Shown here: one piece after another, positions 34,409-43,380 of the stretch
Layout: every line of letters begins with the position of its first letter
How positions within the stretch are numbered: the stretch's first letter is position 1
From: Syntrophosphaera sp035450685
GTDB taxonomy: Bacteria; Cloacimonadota; Cloacimonadia; Cloacimonadales; Cloacimonadaceae
Direction: 5' to 3'
Assembly: GCA_035450685.1 (NCBI GenBank)
Contig: DAOTNF010000004.1
Coordinates: 69,617-133,616 of the forward strand
DNA: 64,000 bases
Translations under genes and position numbers: made by a program
Notes under the pieces: generated by a model
What the model saw: the letters and a program-made list of their open reading frames with translations, nothing else
Told to the model about the DNA's origin: nothing
Databases searched by the model: none

Positions 34409-34999
34409 ATGATCCACGTGAAAGAAACCCTGCGTAAAAGCATCCACATCGGATCGTTGTCGATCCCGCTTTTCTATCGGTATGTGCTGGGTTTCGAGCA
34501 GCGCGACTGGATGTCCTATCTGTTGCTGGCGGCGTTCATGGTTAGCATGGTCATAGAGTTCCAGCGCTTCTGGCAGAAAAGCTTCCGCAAGACTTTCTGG
34601 AAGATATTCGGCATCGTGCTGCGCAAGCATGAGGTGCGCGATTTCACCGGAGCCACTTATCTGCTTTTTTCGGCAATGATCTGCGTTACGTTCTTCGAGC
34701 CGGAAGTGGCTTTCTTTGCCATGTCTTTCCTTTCGATCGGTGATACCTTTGCCGCTTTGGTGGGAATAAACCTGGGCAAGCGCAAGTTTCGCGGCGGCAA
34801 TAAGTCACTGGAAGGCAGCCTGGCCTGTTTCCTGAGCTGCTTCATCTATGCCCTTGCCTTCAAGCTCAATCCCATAACGGCTTTCACCGGCGCTCTGGCT
34901 GCTACGGCGTCCGAGGTGGCCAACCTGCCCATAGACGACAATCTGGAAATGCCGCTGGCGTCTGCCCTGGTCATGTCAATCACCAGGATATTTGTTTGA
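34409..34999 (+). CDS. SEC59/DGK-type membrane kinase or CDP-diglyceride synthase-like protein
   Basis: 196 residues with five or six membrane segments. The conserved core is 'FLSIGDTFAALVGINLGKRKFRGGNKSLEGSLACF' region (about 108-142), the signature of the SEC59/dolichol kinase-like group (COG0170), whose bacterial members phosphorylate a polyprenol, phytol or similar lipid alcohol with CTP. It sits before a polyprenyl-phosphate-type glycosyltransferase, which makes a lipid-carrier role attractive. Eight bases after recJ. Confidence 0.78.
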   Translation: MIHVKETLRKSIHIGSLSIPLFYRYVLGFEQRDWMSYLLLAAFMVSMVIEFQRFWQKSFRKTFWKIFGIVLRKHEVRDFTGATYLLFSAMICVTFFEPEVAFFAMSFLSIGDTFAALVGINLGKRKFRGGNKSLEGSLACFLSCFIYALAFKLNPITAFTGALAATASEVANLPIDDNLEMPLASALVMSITRIFV

Positions 35000-35012
35000 G
35001 TAAGGTAGTTTT

Positions 35013-35960
35013 ATGTTGCTTTCCTATGTGATCCCCACCCTCAACGAACAGGATTCTCTGCGGCAACTGGTGGCGGAAATAGTTGCCAACAGCCATCCCC
35101 ACGCATATGAGATCATCTTCATCGATGACGGCAGCAAGGATGCGAGCTTTGACGTGATGTCCGAACTGGCAGAGGCTGATGCCAATATCCGGGTGGTCAA
35201 GTTTCGCCGCAACTTTGGCAAGGCGGCGGCTCTGCAGTGCGGGTTCCAGCTTGCCCAGGGAGATGTGGTCTTTACCCTGGATGCCGATCTGCAGGACAAT
35301 CCCCAAGAGATTCCCCATTTTCTGGCTAAGCTCGATGAAGGCTGGGATCTGGTGACCGGATGGAAGCGCAAGCGCCTGGATCCCCTGCACAAGGTGATAC
35401 CTTCAAAGCTGTTCAACTTTGTCACCGCCCGCGCTTTCGGCCTCAAACTGCGTGATTACAACTGCGGGTTCAAAGCGTACCGCCGTGAGGTGGTCAAGGA
35501 ATTGAGGATGTATGGCGAAATGCACCGCTACATCCCCGCGCTGGCACATTCTCTGGGTTACCGGATCACCGAGATTCCGGTGGAACACAGGCGGCGCGAA
35601 TTTGGCAAGTCCAAGTATGGGTTCGAGAGATATCTGCGTGGGTTCTTCGACCTGCTCACGGTGAAGATGGTGACCCAATATGTCAAAAGCCCGCTTTATC
35701 TCTTTGGCCGCATTGGCTTGATCTCCACGCTGTTGGGAACCGCCATCACGATCTATCTCACTGTCCTCAAACTCTTTTTTGGACAGCCGCTTTACAACCG
35801 GCCCCTGCTCTTTCTGGGCATTATGCTCATCCTGGGCGGATTGCAGTTCATCTCTCTGGGGCTGATTTCGGAGCTGATCATCAACCGGGTGGTTCCTGAA
35901 CAGGGTCTGCCTGTTTCGATAGAGAAGACGATCAATCTCCCCGCACCGGAGGCCAAATAG
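35013..35960 (+). CDS. GT2 family glycosyltransferase, polyprenyl-phosphate type
   Basis: 315 residues. GT-A catalytic domain: 'SYVIPTLNEQDSLRQLV', 'IIFIDDGSKDAS', 'VKFRRNFGKAAALQCGF', the D-x-D 'LDADLQDNPQEIP', and 'DYNCGFKAYRREVVKEL'. Two C-terminal membrane helices (about 232-255 and 268-292). Matches the DPM1/GtrB-like family that charges undecaprenyl phosphate with a sugar at the inner membrane face. Adjacent to the SEC59-like kinase and the Lol genes. Confidence 0.92.
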   Translation: MLLSYVIPTLNEQDSLRQLVAEIVANSHPHAYEIIFIDDGSKDASFDVMSELAEADANIRVVKFRRNFGKAAALQCGFQLAQGDVVFTLDADLQDNPQEIPHFLAKLDEGWDLVTGWKRKRLDPLHKVIPSKLFNFVTARAFGLKLRDYNCGFKAYRREVVKELRMYGEMHRYIPALAHSLGYRITEIPVEHRRREFGKSKYGFERYLRGFFDLLTVKMVTQYVKSPLYLFGRIGLISTLLGTAITIYLTVLKLFFGQPLYNRPLLFLGIMLILGGLQFISLGLISELIINRVVPEQGLPVSIEKTINLPAPEAK

Positions 35961-35961
35961 A

Positions 35962-37179
35962 GTGAATCAGGTGGAGCGCTTTTTCCTGCAACGCTATGTG
36001 CAAGAACCCAAGCGCAATCTCCTGCGCTTCAGCTTTGTGTTCATGGTCTTGGGGATTGTGCTTTCCGTGGGCATCCTCACAGCCGCCCTCAACCTCTTTG
36101 AAGGCTATGAGCGAGCCCTGAAATCCGCTTTGCTGGATTCATTTCCCCATATCAGCATACAGGCGGTGTACTCTCAGCACCTGGATCCCCAAAGCTGCGA
36201 AACAGCCAGGCAGGCTCTCGCGGAACGGGCGGAGATATCATTGCTCACACCCAAACTCACTTTCAACCTGATGGCCTATAGCGGAAACAAGGTCAGGGGC
36301 GGGCTGGTGAATGCCTATGCCTGGAAACGGGGGGGACGCGTCAACTATGCCAAATATGTTAAAAAAGGCAAGGCCCTCGCAGGTCAGGGAGAAGTGGTCG
36401 TGGGCAGCTATCTGGCCAGGGAACTGGGACTGGCTCTGGGCGACACCCTGCATCTGGTCTATCCCAGGATGGATCAGATCAGCCCCCTGGGACTGTATCC
36501 CAACGATCATCCCATGAAAATTACAGGCATCTATGACTCTGGCTTTTACGAATACGACCGCTCCCTGATCATCTGCAATCTGAACGATGCGCGAGAGATC
36601 ATCAGCCTGCCCGAGGGTTTCAGCAGCCTGGAGATCAAGCTCAAACCTGAATACCTCGATGGGGTGGAAGACTTGGCTTATGACTTTGGCAAGTTGTTGG
36701 GACGGGATATGAGCGCCACAGGAGTGGCCAACACCCAGTTGCTGCGCATAGTAAAAATGCAGAAGTGGCTTATCTTTATCATCTTCAGCTTTCTGCTGCT
36801 GATCGCAGGAATCAATGTAATCAGCGCGGTAAGCACACTGATCTATGACAAAAAGAACGAGATCGCTGTGCTCAAGACCCTGGGCGCCGGCTCAGGCACC
36901 ATCAAGCGGCTGCTCTATTACCAGGTGGCCTTTGTCTGCCTGGCATCCATCCTTGCCGGGCAACTCTTTGGCTACATCCTTTCCTGGCTGGTGGTGCATC
37001 AGCGCTTCTATCAGCTCAAGGGAGAAGTTTACTTTATCAACCGCCTCGAGCTCTACGTTTCACCGCTGAACCAGCTGGTGATCTTTCTGGTAGCCGCCGT
37101 TGTCGCCATTCTGTGCATCAGAATCCCCCTGCGCAGGATAGACCGCATGTTCATCATCGATCTTCTGCGAAATCCCTAA
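35962..37179 (+). CDS. lolE: LolC/LolE-family ABC transporter permease
   Basis: 405 residues. GTG start with GGAGG nine bases upstream. One N-terminal membrane helix (about 22-45), a large periplasmic MacB-like domain (about 50-265) and three C-terminal helices with the FtsX signature 'YDKKNEIAVLKTLGAGSGTIKRL'. With LolD this extracts lipoproteins from the inner membrane for LolA; a single LolC/E gene implies a homodimer (LolF-like). LolA/B are not in the window. Two bases after the glycosyltransferase gene, 12 before lolD. Confidence 0.9.
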   Translation: MNQVERFFLQRYVQEPKRNLLRFSFVFMVLGIVLSVGILTAALNLFEGYERALKSALLDSFPHISIQAVYSQHLDPQSCETARQALAERAEISLLTPKLTFNLMAYSGNKVRGGLVNAYAWKRGGRVNYAKYVKKGKALAGQGEVVVGSYLARELGLALGDTLHLVYPRMDQISPLGLYPNDHPMKITGIYDSGFYEYDRSLIICNLNDAREIISLPEGFSSLEIKLKPEYLDGVEDLAYDFGKLLGRDMSATGVANTQLLRIVKMQKWLIFIIFSFLLLIAGINVISAVSTLIYDKKNEIAVLKTLGAGSGTIKRLLYYQVAFVCLASILAGQLFGYILSWLVVHQRFYQLKGEVYFINRLELYVSPLNQLVIFLVAAVVAILCIRIPLRRIDRMFIIDLLRNP

Positions 37180-37191
37180 GGAGGAAGCAAA

Positions 37192-37857
37192 TTGATCTGC
37201 CTGGCTGGAAAATCGCTGCACAAGACCTACTCTGACCGGGGTCAACTCATAGAAGTCCTGAGAGATACAAACTTTGAGGTGGAATGCGGAGAACTTGTCT
37301 GCATCACCGGAAAATCTGGCTGCGGAAAGAGCACGCTCTTGCATATTCTGGGGCTTTTGGATGATCCCGACAGTGGCAAAGTGCTGATCGGCGGTGAAGA
37401 GGTGTCTTCCAAAATGGCCAAAGCCAACCAGATCCGCAACCGGGATATCGGCTTCGTGTTTCAGTTTCACTATCTGATGGAGGATCTTAACTCCAGAGAA
37501 AACGTTGCCCTGCCGATGCTGATTGCCGGTTCGAACAAGCACAGCGCTTTCCAGCGGGCGGATGAACTGCTGGCTTTGCTTGATTTGGAGCAGCGGGTGA
37601 ACCACTATCCGAATATGCTCAGCGGAGGCGAACAGCAAAGGCTGGCGCTGGCGCGAGCCCTGATCAACAAACCCAAAATAGTATTGGCGGATGAGCCCAC
37701 GGGAAATCTGGACCCACAGCACAGCATGGAAATCTGGAACCTTTTTGAGAAGCTGAACCGGGAACTGGGGCAGACCTTTGTGATCGTGACCCACGACGCG
37801 GAGCTGGCTGGACGCAGCAAGAAAAGATATGAACTGAGAGACGGGATACTGTTCTGA
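37192..37857 (+). CDS. lolD: LolD ABC transporter ATPase
   Basis: 221 residues. TTG start, chosen for AAGGAGGAAG at good distance. Walker A 'GKSGCGKST', Q-loop 'FVFQFHYLMEDLN', signature 'LSGGEQQRLALARAL', Walker B 'IVLADEPTGNLD', H-loop 'VTHDAEL'. The 'FQFHYL' and 'EPTGNLD' forms are typical of LolD/MacB ATPases. Partner of the permease directly upstream. Confidence 0.95.
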   Translation: MICLAGKSLHKTYSDRGQLIEVLRDTNFEVECGELVCITGKSGCGKSTLLHILGLLDDPDSGKVLIGGEEVSSKMAKANQIRNRDIGFVFQFHYLMEDLNSRENVALPMLIAGSNKHSAFQRADELLALLDLEQRVNHYPNMLSGGEQQRLALARALINKPKIVLADEPTGNLDPQHSMEIWNLFEKLNRELGQTFVIVTHDAELAGRSKKRYELRDGILF

Positions 37858-37861
37858 GACC

Positions 37862-40800
37862 ATGAAACGCCCGCGCAAGTTCCTGTCCTTCATTCTCTTT
37901 CTGCTGCTGATCAACAGCTTGTTCTTCTTCGCATGGTATGCTCTCGACCTGCAGGGCACTGTGAAGGGAATAGTGGAGCGGGAAGCGGGTAAGGCGCTCG
38001 GCGGAAAGTTGCGCATTGCGGATTTCACCATCAGTGACAGGCAAGTCTATGCTCAGGGCATCAGTTTCAAGGCAGCGGACAACTCCCTCTCTTTCGAGGT
38101 GGACAACGCCCGGGTGCGCTTCAATCTGCTGCGCTTTATCGTTTCCGGTTTCAAAATCCGCAACATCCTGAACCATATTGAGATCAACAAGGCGGATGTA
38201 GCCTTCAACCTCTTGCCCGATGAAGAACCCAAGAAACCTGGCAAGAGGTTTGAACTTCCGGACCTGACCCCTTTTTTCAACGACCTGAAAGTTAAGGAAT
38301 CCAGCTTCCGCTTTCGGGGCGAGATTCCGCTCGCGCTCACGGAAGAAGGCATGCTGGTGCTGGCTGACAGCCTTGGCGCCATCGATATTGAGGCGCGCAA
38401 TTCCAAGGTAACCAGAGTCAGCCTCAGCGCGCGCAGCTCCAGCAAGGGACAAATATCTGCGACGGCGGTTCTGGACAAGGGGCGCCTCGTTTCCAGCCAT
38501 GCCGAGATCAGAAACTTTATCCCCCAATACATCGACCATCCCCAGATCAAGGGCGCGGGCACGGAACTTAACCTTGTGCTTGACGCCTCCCAGCCCGCCA
38601 AAAATGCCCGCATCGAGATGAGCGGCAAGGCGATACTCTGGAACACCCACGCCACCCTGCTTGATGACTATCCGGTGCGCATCCCTTATCTGACGGCAGA
38701 GATAGATGGCGACCGCCTTTCTGCCGATATCTCGCCCAGCAACGTGGGTAGCAGCTCCCTGGGAGGAAGCCTGAGCTTGACAGGCCTGGGGGGAAAGATG
38801 TCCCTTCAGCCAAGCGAACTTACCCTCCAACTGGATCTTGGCATGCTCGATCCTGGCTTGTCGGGACGGGTGGACGCTCAGCTCTTTGCGGAAGGGCCGC
38901 TCAAATCTCCCTCGCTTTCCTTAAAGGCTTCATCCCCAGGCATCTCCTATCAGGGACAGGAGGTCAGAGCGGTTACTCTGGAAGCCAACTATAGCGAGGA
39001 AGAGCTTTCTTTCAGTTTGCAGGATGCGATCTGGAACGGTCTGGCAGTCAGCCTGGCTGGCGCGATGGACACCAAGTATCGCCGTCTGCTTGCCACCCTG
39101 GATGTCTCTCCCGTGGCAGGCGCGAACCCTCCTCTGAGCATTGACGGCTCGGCTGAGCTCGAGCTTGCCTTATATGACAAGCTGCCGGAAGTGAAAGCCA
39201 CTTTTGGTGGTATCGATTTCCGTGGTCAGGGAATGAGTTTTGACGGCATCATTGGGCAGTTGTTGCTTGTTCCGGCAAGCAGCGGACAACAACAGAACTA
39301 CTATGTGGACTTGGACCTGAAAGCGGCGGACGGCACCCAAATCAGCGCGGTGGGTGATCTGCTGGACAGGAATTTGCTGCTTGATGCCAACCTCAATACC
39401 CTGGAAGTAGCTGGAATCTATCCCCATCCGCTGCTAAGCCAGCTCGCCCCCCTGGTGGGCGGACAGCTCTCCGCTTTTATGCAGGGAGATGAGATTGTCG
39501 CCTCCTCGAGCCTGACGCTTGGCACCCGGGGACAGATCGAACTGAATTCCGGGCTGGACCTGCTTGGCTCCTACAACATGAAGTCGCGACAGGGTTTTGC
39601 CTCCCTGAAAACAGAATCTGGCAGCTTCAATGGCCAGCCTCTCGATCTGGATTTGGTGTGCGAACTGGATAACACTGCCCTGAAAGTCCATTCACTCGAT
39701 TTGAACCAGCAACTCCTGCTCAGTGGAGACCTGGATCTGAATGACCTGCGGGATTTCGCCTTTGATCTCAGCCTGAAAGACCTTTCCAGCAGCCAGATCA
39801 GCGACTATTACCCAATCCTTGACCTGCCTGAGTTTTCCGGCCTGGGGTTTTCTGTGAGCTACAATCAGCAACGCGGTGAGGAACTGCAGGCGGAGGTGAT
39901 GCTGGGTGAACTGAAGCTGCCTGGAGTCCAGCCCCTGCAGGCAAGGCTAAGTTTACAGGGGCAGCCGGAGCATATAGAGATTGCGGGAACCGTGAACAAT
40001 CCGCTGCGTCAGCTTATCGCGCTGCAAGGCACCGCCAATCTCATCGATCAAGGCTCCCTGGACCTGAAGGCCACGCTCGACAAACTGGGATTTGGCGACC
40101 TGTTGGAATCCGCTCCGGCGGAAGGCGCGATCAGTGGAGAACTGGGACTGGCAGTGGACAGTTTCATCAGCGCGGAACGGGAGATCAGCTTTACTGCCGA
40201 TCTGAACTCACCCAGGATCAGCATTCCGGATATGCTGGATTTGGAAGACCTGGATGTGCGGCTGGCTCAGTTCCCCGAGCTTTTGCGGGTGGACACCCTG
40301 TTTGTCCGCGCGGCTGATCTGGCCAAAGTGGAATGTTCCGGCGCCTTGGATTACAATTTCCTCACCCAAAACTTCTTTGAGGGCGGCAACAGCCTGGAAC
40401 TGAAGGTGCAGGGATATCTCTTTGACTGGCTGGACAGGTCTCTGGATATCATCACCTCAGCCCGCGGCGAATCCGACCTGCAATGCACGGTGCAAACCCT
40501 GGAAGACCAGTTCCTGATCAAGAGCGGAAATCTGTCCCTGAGGCGGGCTTCGATTTCAATCAAAGACCAGCCCGAACCGATCCGCGATCTCAACTTTGAA
40601 CTCAGTTTTGACAACAACAGGGTAAATATCGACTCCGCCCATGCCTTCATGGGCAAGGGTAAGCTGACTATCCTCAACGAGTTTGGCGAGGACAGCAGTT
40701 CTCATTTCTCGGTGGGATTTCTGGATCTTGGCAGCTTGAAGCTCAAGATCGACGAACCGGGCATCATCGCCAACATCCCCCTCTTCACCGTGCCCCGCAC

Positions 40801-41938
40801 TTCCAGCAACATTGTGTTGCGCGGGCAAAACTCCGAATATGCCACCGTGCGCGGTCCTTTCGAAGACATGGCGATCTCGGCGGAAGTGCTGGTTTACAAC
40901 GCGGATGCCGTGTATCCGCCCAATACCGACAACCTCCTCAATCTGATCTACAGCTTCAGCGGCGCGCTCAGCAAACCGCAGGAGCAAACTGAGGAGCTGC
41001 CCCTGCCCTTCACCATGGATCTGATGATCCGCCTAAAGGACAATATTAAATACACCACCTACCCCACAGAGCTTTATATCGAACCGGACGCCCATCTGCA
41101 TATCATCTATGACGGCAAGGAGTGGCACGCCGCGGAGGCATATTTCCTGGCGCAACGCGGCTCCATCGACTTCTTTGGCACCGTGTTCCAGGCCGAGGAA
41201 CTCACCATCAATATCCTGGAATCCCAAGACCTGATCGATATCGAGGGATCGTTTTACCGCAGGGCGGAGGACGGAACCATCATCACCCTGGCGGTAAGCA
41301 CCGATTCCGACACCTCCAAACCGATCTTTGACCGCCTCAAATTCTCGCTCCAGAGCGATAATCCGGACGACCGCACCATCTCCAACATCTTTGCCCGGCT
41401 CAGATACAGCGCCTCCGGAAATGAAGAGGGGCAGCAGGATGGCAACGCCTTGAAGGATGAAGCGCTCAACCTGATCTCGGACAATCTCAATTCCTCGCTG
41501 GTGGCCCCCTTCCTCCTGCCGGTGGAAAACAGCCTGCGCCGCTGGCTGAGGCTGGATAGCGTGAGCATCAACGCGGGCTTTATCCAAAACCTGTTCAACG
41601 AGTATTCCACGGTCTCCGGTCAATCCGGCGGCTTTGGCAACATGAACCAACTGATGGGAGACGTGGCCAGATTCAGCTCGTCCATCCTGCTCAACAATCT
41701 CAACGTTTCCATCAGTAAATACCTGGGACGCAAGCTCTATCTGGACTATATGGTCACCCTGCAGGAAGCCACCGATTTGCAGAGCCAGACCAAGATCACG
41801 GTGACCCACGACACATCCCTGCGGCTCTTCCTGCCTGAAAAGTTTCGCCTCACCTACACCTTCAGATTTGAGCACGAAGACAAGGCCATCACCCACGAGA
41901 TTATGCTCTTCCGCTCCTTCAGATTTTGGGGATTGTAA
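37862..41938 (+). CDS. TamB/AsmA-like translocation and assembly protein
   Basis: 1358 residues. One N-terminal membrane anchor ('FILFLLLINSLFFFAWYAL', about 9-27), then a very long periplasmic beta-rich AsmA/TamB-type body that begins 'GTVKGIVEREAGKALGGKLRIADF' (described, about 31-54), and a C-terminal DUF490/TamB domain ending in aromatic strands ('SFRFWGL'). Such proteins bridge the periplasm and move phospholipids to, or help assemble proteins in, the outer membrane. No tamA/bamA homologue adjoins it. Last gene of the envelope operon, 4 bp after lolD. Confidence 0.88.
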   Translation: MKRPRKFLSFILFLLLINSLFFFAWYALDLQGTVKGIVEREAGKALGGKLRIADFTISDRQVYAQGISFKAADNSLSFEVDNARVRFNLLRFIVSGFKIRNILNHIEINKADVAFNLLPDEEPKKPGKRFELPDLTPFFNDLKVKESSFRFRGEIPLALTEEGMLVLADSLGAIDIEARNSKVTRVSLSARSSSKGQISATAVLDKGRLVSSHAEIRNFIPQYIDHPQIKGAGTELNLVLDASQPAKNARIEMSGKAILWNTHATLLDDYPVRIPYLTAEIDGDRLSADISPSNVGSSSLGGSLSLTGLGGKMSLQPSELTLQLDLGMLDPGLSGRVDAQLFAEGPLKSPSLSLKASSPGISYQGQEVRAVTLEANYSEEELSFSLQDAIWNGLAVSLAGAMDTKYRRLLATLDVSPVAGANPPLSIDGSAELELALYDKLPEVKATFGGIDFRGQGMSFDGIIGQLLLVPASSGQQQNYYVDLDLKAADGTQISAVGDLLDRNLLLDANLNTLEVAGIYPHPLLSQLAPLVGGQLSAFMQGDEIVASSSLTLGTRGQIELNSGLDLLGSYNMKSRQGFASLKTESGSFNGQPLDLDLVCELDNTALKVHSLDLNQQLLLSGDLDLNDLRDFAFDLSLKDLSSSQISDYYPILDLPEFSGLGFSVSYNQQRGEELQAEVMLGELKLPGVQPLQARLSLQGQPEHIEIAGTVNNPLRQLIALQGTANLIDQGSLDLKATLDKLGFGDLLESAPAEGAISGELGLAVDSFISAEREISFTADLNSPRISIPDMLDLEDLDVRLAQFPELLRVDTLFVRAADLAKVECSGALDYNFLTQNFFEGGNSLELKVQGYLFDWLDRSLDIITSARGESDLQCTVQTLEDQFLIKSGNLSLRRASISIKDQPEPIRDLNFELSFDNNRVNIDSAHAFMGKGKLTILNEFGEDSSSHFSVGFLDLGSLKLKIDEPGIIANIPLFTVPRTSSNIVLRGQNSEYATVRGPFEDMAISAEVLVYNADAVYPPNTDNLLNLIYSFSGALSKPQEQTEELPLPFTMDLMIRLKDNIKYTTYPTELYIEPDAHLHIIYDGKEWHAAEAYFLAQRGSIDFFGTVFQAEELTINILESQDLIDIEGSFYRRAEDGTIITLAVSTDSDTSKPIFDRLKFSLQSDNPDDRTISNIFARLRYSASGNEEGQQDGNALKDEALNLISDNLNSSLVAPFLLPVENSLRRWLRLDSVSINAGFIQNLFNEYSTVSGQSGGFGNMNQLMGDVARFSSSILLNNLNVSISKYLGRKLYLDYMVTLQEATDLQSQTKITVTHDTSLRLFLPEKFRLTYTFRFEHEDKAITHEIMLFRSFRFWGL

Positions 41939-41946
41939 CAAATCCT

Positions 41947-41974
41947 TTGACAAAAATGGCTTGCTATAAATTAT
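41947..41974 (+). promoter_or_regulatory. Probable promoter of the pilin-like gene
   Basis: TTGACA (41947-41952), 16-bp spacer, AATTAT (41969-41974). It is the only gap after the envelope operon and lies 32 bp before the ATG, which has GGAGG five bases upstream. Confidence 0.45.
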
Positions 41975-42006
41975 GAAAAAAAAAGAACTATACCCTGGAG
42001 GTTCAC

Positions 42007-42537
42007 ATGGCTGATGTCATGGATAAAAAGAAAGCCCCTGTTCTCAACGATACCAAACCCAAAGAAGTAAAGCAGACAGATTCTGCCGCCAAAGACGAAC
42101 TCAAAGTCGGACCCAGGTTCGGTCTGGTGGAAATGATTTTGATCCTGTTGCTGGCTGGAGTGATCTTCATTTTTATCTTCGGACTGAGACAGATGCGGAT
42201 AGAAAAAGCCGAGATCGCCAGAACTCAAAACCTCTTTGAGCAGATTTTGCCCACCTTCGAAAAGGTCACCACCGCCGCCAAAGCCTATCAGGCGAAAGAC
42301 GAATTCGGCGCCTGGCCGATCGATATCAGTGAGCTCTTTCCGCCTTCTGAATTGGATACCAAGGAATTTAGGTTCACCATCAGCGACGATGGCGTTGTGA
42401 CCGCCACCTCCACCAAGGATTTTGGCAAGGAAGGCATCAAAGTCAACTATAATATCCCCGGCAAATCCTTCGAAATTGACGATCCCAATCCGGATGCCAA
42501 ACCAACCGTGCTGGATTCCTGGTTGCCAGAAGAATAG
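42007..42537 (+). CDS. Single-pass membrane protein with prepilin-like helix
   Basis: 176 residues. A 38-residue charged N-terminus is followed by 'RFGLVEMILILLLAGVIFIF' and an amphipathic helix, with Glu five residues after the Arg-Phe junction, the same spacing as Glu5 in type IV prepilins. The usual Gly before the cut is Arg here. The globular part has 'KAYQAKDEFGAWPIDISELFP', resembling the type II/IV pseudopilin motif in which a W-P follows the alpha-1 helix. No prepilin peptidase or secretin is in the window. Either a diverged pseudopilin or a simple anchor. Own promoter and terminator. Confidence 0.65.
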   Translation: MADVMDKKKAPVLNDTKPKEVKQTDSAAKDELKVGPRFGLVEMILILLLAGVIFIFIFGLRQMRIEKAEIARTQNLFEQILPTFEKVTTAAKAYQAKDEFGAWPIDISELFPPSELDTKEFRFTISDDGVVTATSTKDFGKEGIKVNYNIPGKSFEIDDPNPDAKPTVLDSWLPEE

Positions 42538-42559
42538 GCTTTTTGCCCTAACATATTGC

Positions 42560-42587
42560 AAACCCCGCGCCAGTGGGGTTTTTTCTT
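42560..42587 (+). terminator. Intrinsic terminator of the pilin-like gene
   Basis: AAACCCC-GCGCCAGT-GGGGTTTTTTCTTG, stem of 6-7 bp with an immediate T-run, 23 bp after the stop. Confidence 0.85.
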
Positions 42588-42645
42588 GTTCTCTTTCAAA
42601 CCGGATGGGTAGGAAGTAAAAACAAATCGCCCCAGACTACATACC

Positions 42646-42727
42646 GTGTCATCACGGGCTGTCGGGGTCCTCGCCAAAGCGCTTAGCGGTTTGGTGGGGT
42701 GGATAGAGCCGTGATCCAATCTTTTAG
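42646..42727 (+). repeat. Palindromic repeat family B, copy 6, with nested hairpin
   Basis: GTGTCATCACGGGCT ... AGCCGTGATCCAATCTTTTAG. The loop carries CCAAAGCGCT-T-AGCGGTTTGG between GGGGTCCTCG and TGGGGTGGA. Confidence 0.75.
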
Positions 42728-42734
42728 AATAATC

Positions 42735-42800
42735 ATCCACAAATTACACAAATTAACACGAATTAAAAGAACAGGATAAGTGTCCAGCCGAAAAACAAAT
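42735..42800. repeat. CACAAATTACACAAATTA-GTGTCCAGCC repeat
   Basis: Same word order as 25527-25606: (C)ACAAATTACACAAATTAAC, ACGAATTAAAAGAACAGGAT, AAGTGTCCAGCC, A-rich. Confidence 0.6.
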
Positions 42801-42830
42801 ACCAATTCCCGAACCTAACATAACATTAAT

Positions 42831-42878
42831 CTGCGCCGATCCGCGTCTTTTCTTTTATCCGCGCATATCTGCGTGAAC
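42831..42878. repeat. TCTGCG/TCCGCG dispersed repeat
   Basis: CTGCGCCGATCCGCGTCTTT, then CTTTTATCCGCGCATATCTG, then CGTGAAC; related to 29015-29053. Confidence 0.55.
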
Positions 42879-42943
42879 CGCATTACCCGTGATCCAGTCT
42901 TTTAGAAACAAGCACCCAGCCCGGAAAAACCGGCATCAATTAC

Positions 42944-42971
42944 TTGACAATCGCATAATTATTCCTATACA
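42944..42971 (+). promoter_or_regulatory. Promoter-like pair facing into repeat family A copy 3
   Basis: TTGACA (42944-42949), 16-bp spacer, TATACA (42966-42971), or TACAAT with an 18-bp spacer. No plus-strand gene follows for more than 12 kb; it would transcribe the repeat island. Confidence 0.5.
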
Positions 42972-42992
42972 ATCCGCATAATGCTTCATACC

Positions 42993-43101
42993 GCCCTCCT
43001 TTGCTGCTCCTGCATTTGGTGCCATCATCCTTAGGTCATCCCTTACCAGGTTAAGGATGACCCCCGGAAGACCACTGTCTGTGAGGGTGATGCAAATGAG
43101 G
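42993..43101. repeat. Repeat family A, copy 3
   Basis: Begins GCCCTCCTTTGCTGCTCCTG, contains ATCATCCTTAGGTCATCC and TTAAGGATGACC, ends GCAAATGAGGC. Confidence 0.75.
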
Positions 43102-43166
43102 CACAAGCTTCCCCATATATATAGGTGCTATGAAAAGATCGTGGAAAGTTGGAAAGGTGTTTTTGA

Positions 43167-43200
43167 GGTGGAAAGGTGGAAAGGTGAAATGGTGGAAAGG
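43167..43200. repeat. GGTGGAAAGG repeat array
   Basis: GGTGGAAAGGTGGAAAGGTG then AAATGGTGGAAAGG. The same 34-base string is at 63711-63744. Confidence 0.7.
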
Positions 43201-43252
43201 TTCCCCCGTAGTGGACGTCAGCCCCGAAACAAATACCCCCAGTCTATATACC

Positions 43253-43289
43253 GTGTCATCACGGGCTTGACCCGTGATCCAGTCTTTTG
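43253..43289 (+). repeat. Palindromic repeat family B, copy 8
   Basis: GTGTCATCACGGGC-TTGA-CCCGTGATCCAGTCTTTT. Stem ATCACGGG/CCCGTGAT. Confidence 0.75.
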
Positions 43290-43334
43290 AAACAACCAGC
43301 CAACCCTGAAGAAAGCATCTACAGACTATGTACT

Positions 43335-43380
43335 GCGTCATCCCGGGCAAGCTTGCTTGACCCGGGATCCAGTCTTTTAA
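43335..43380 (+). repeat. Palindromic repeat family B, copy 9
   Basis: GCGTCATCCCGGGCAAGC-TTGCTTGACCCGGGATCCAG-TCTTTTAA. Stem ATCCCGGG/CCCGGGAT plus inner CAAGC/GCTTG. Confidence 0.75.
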
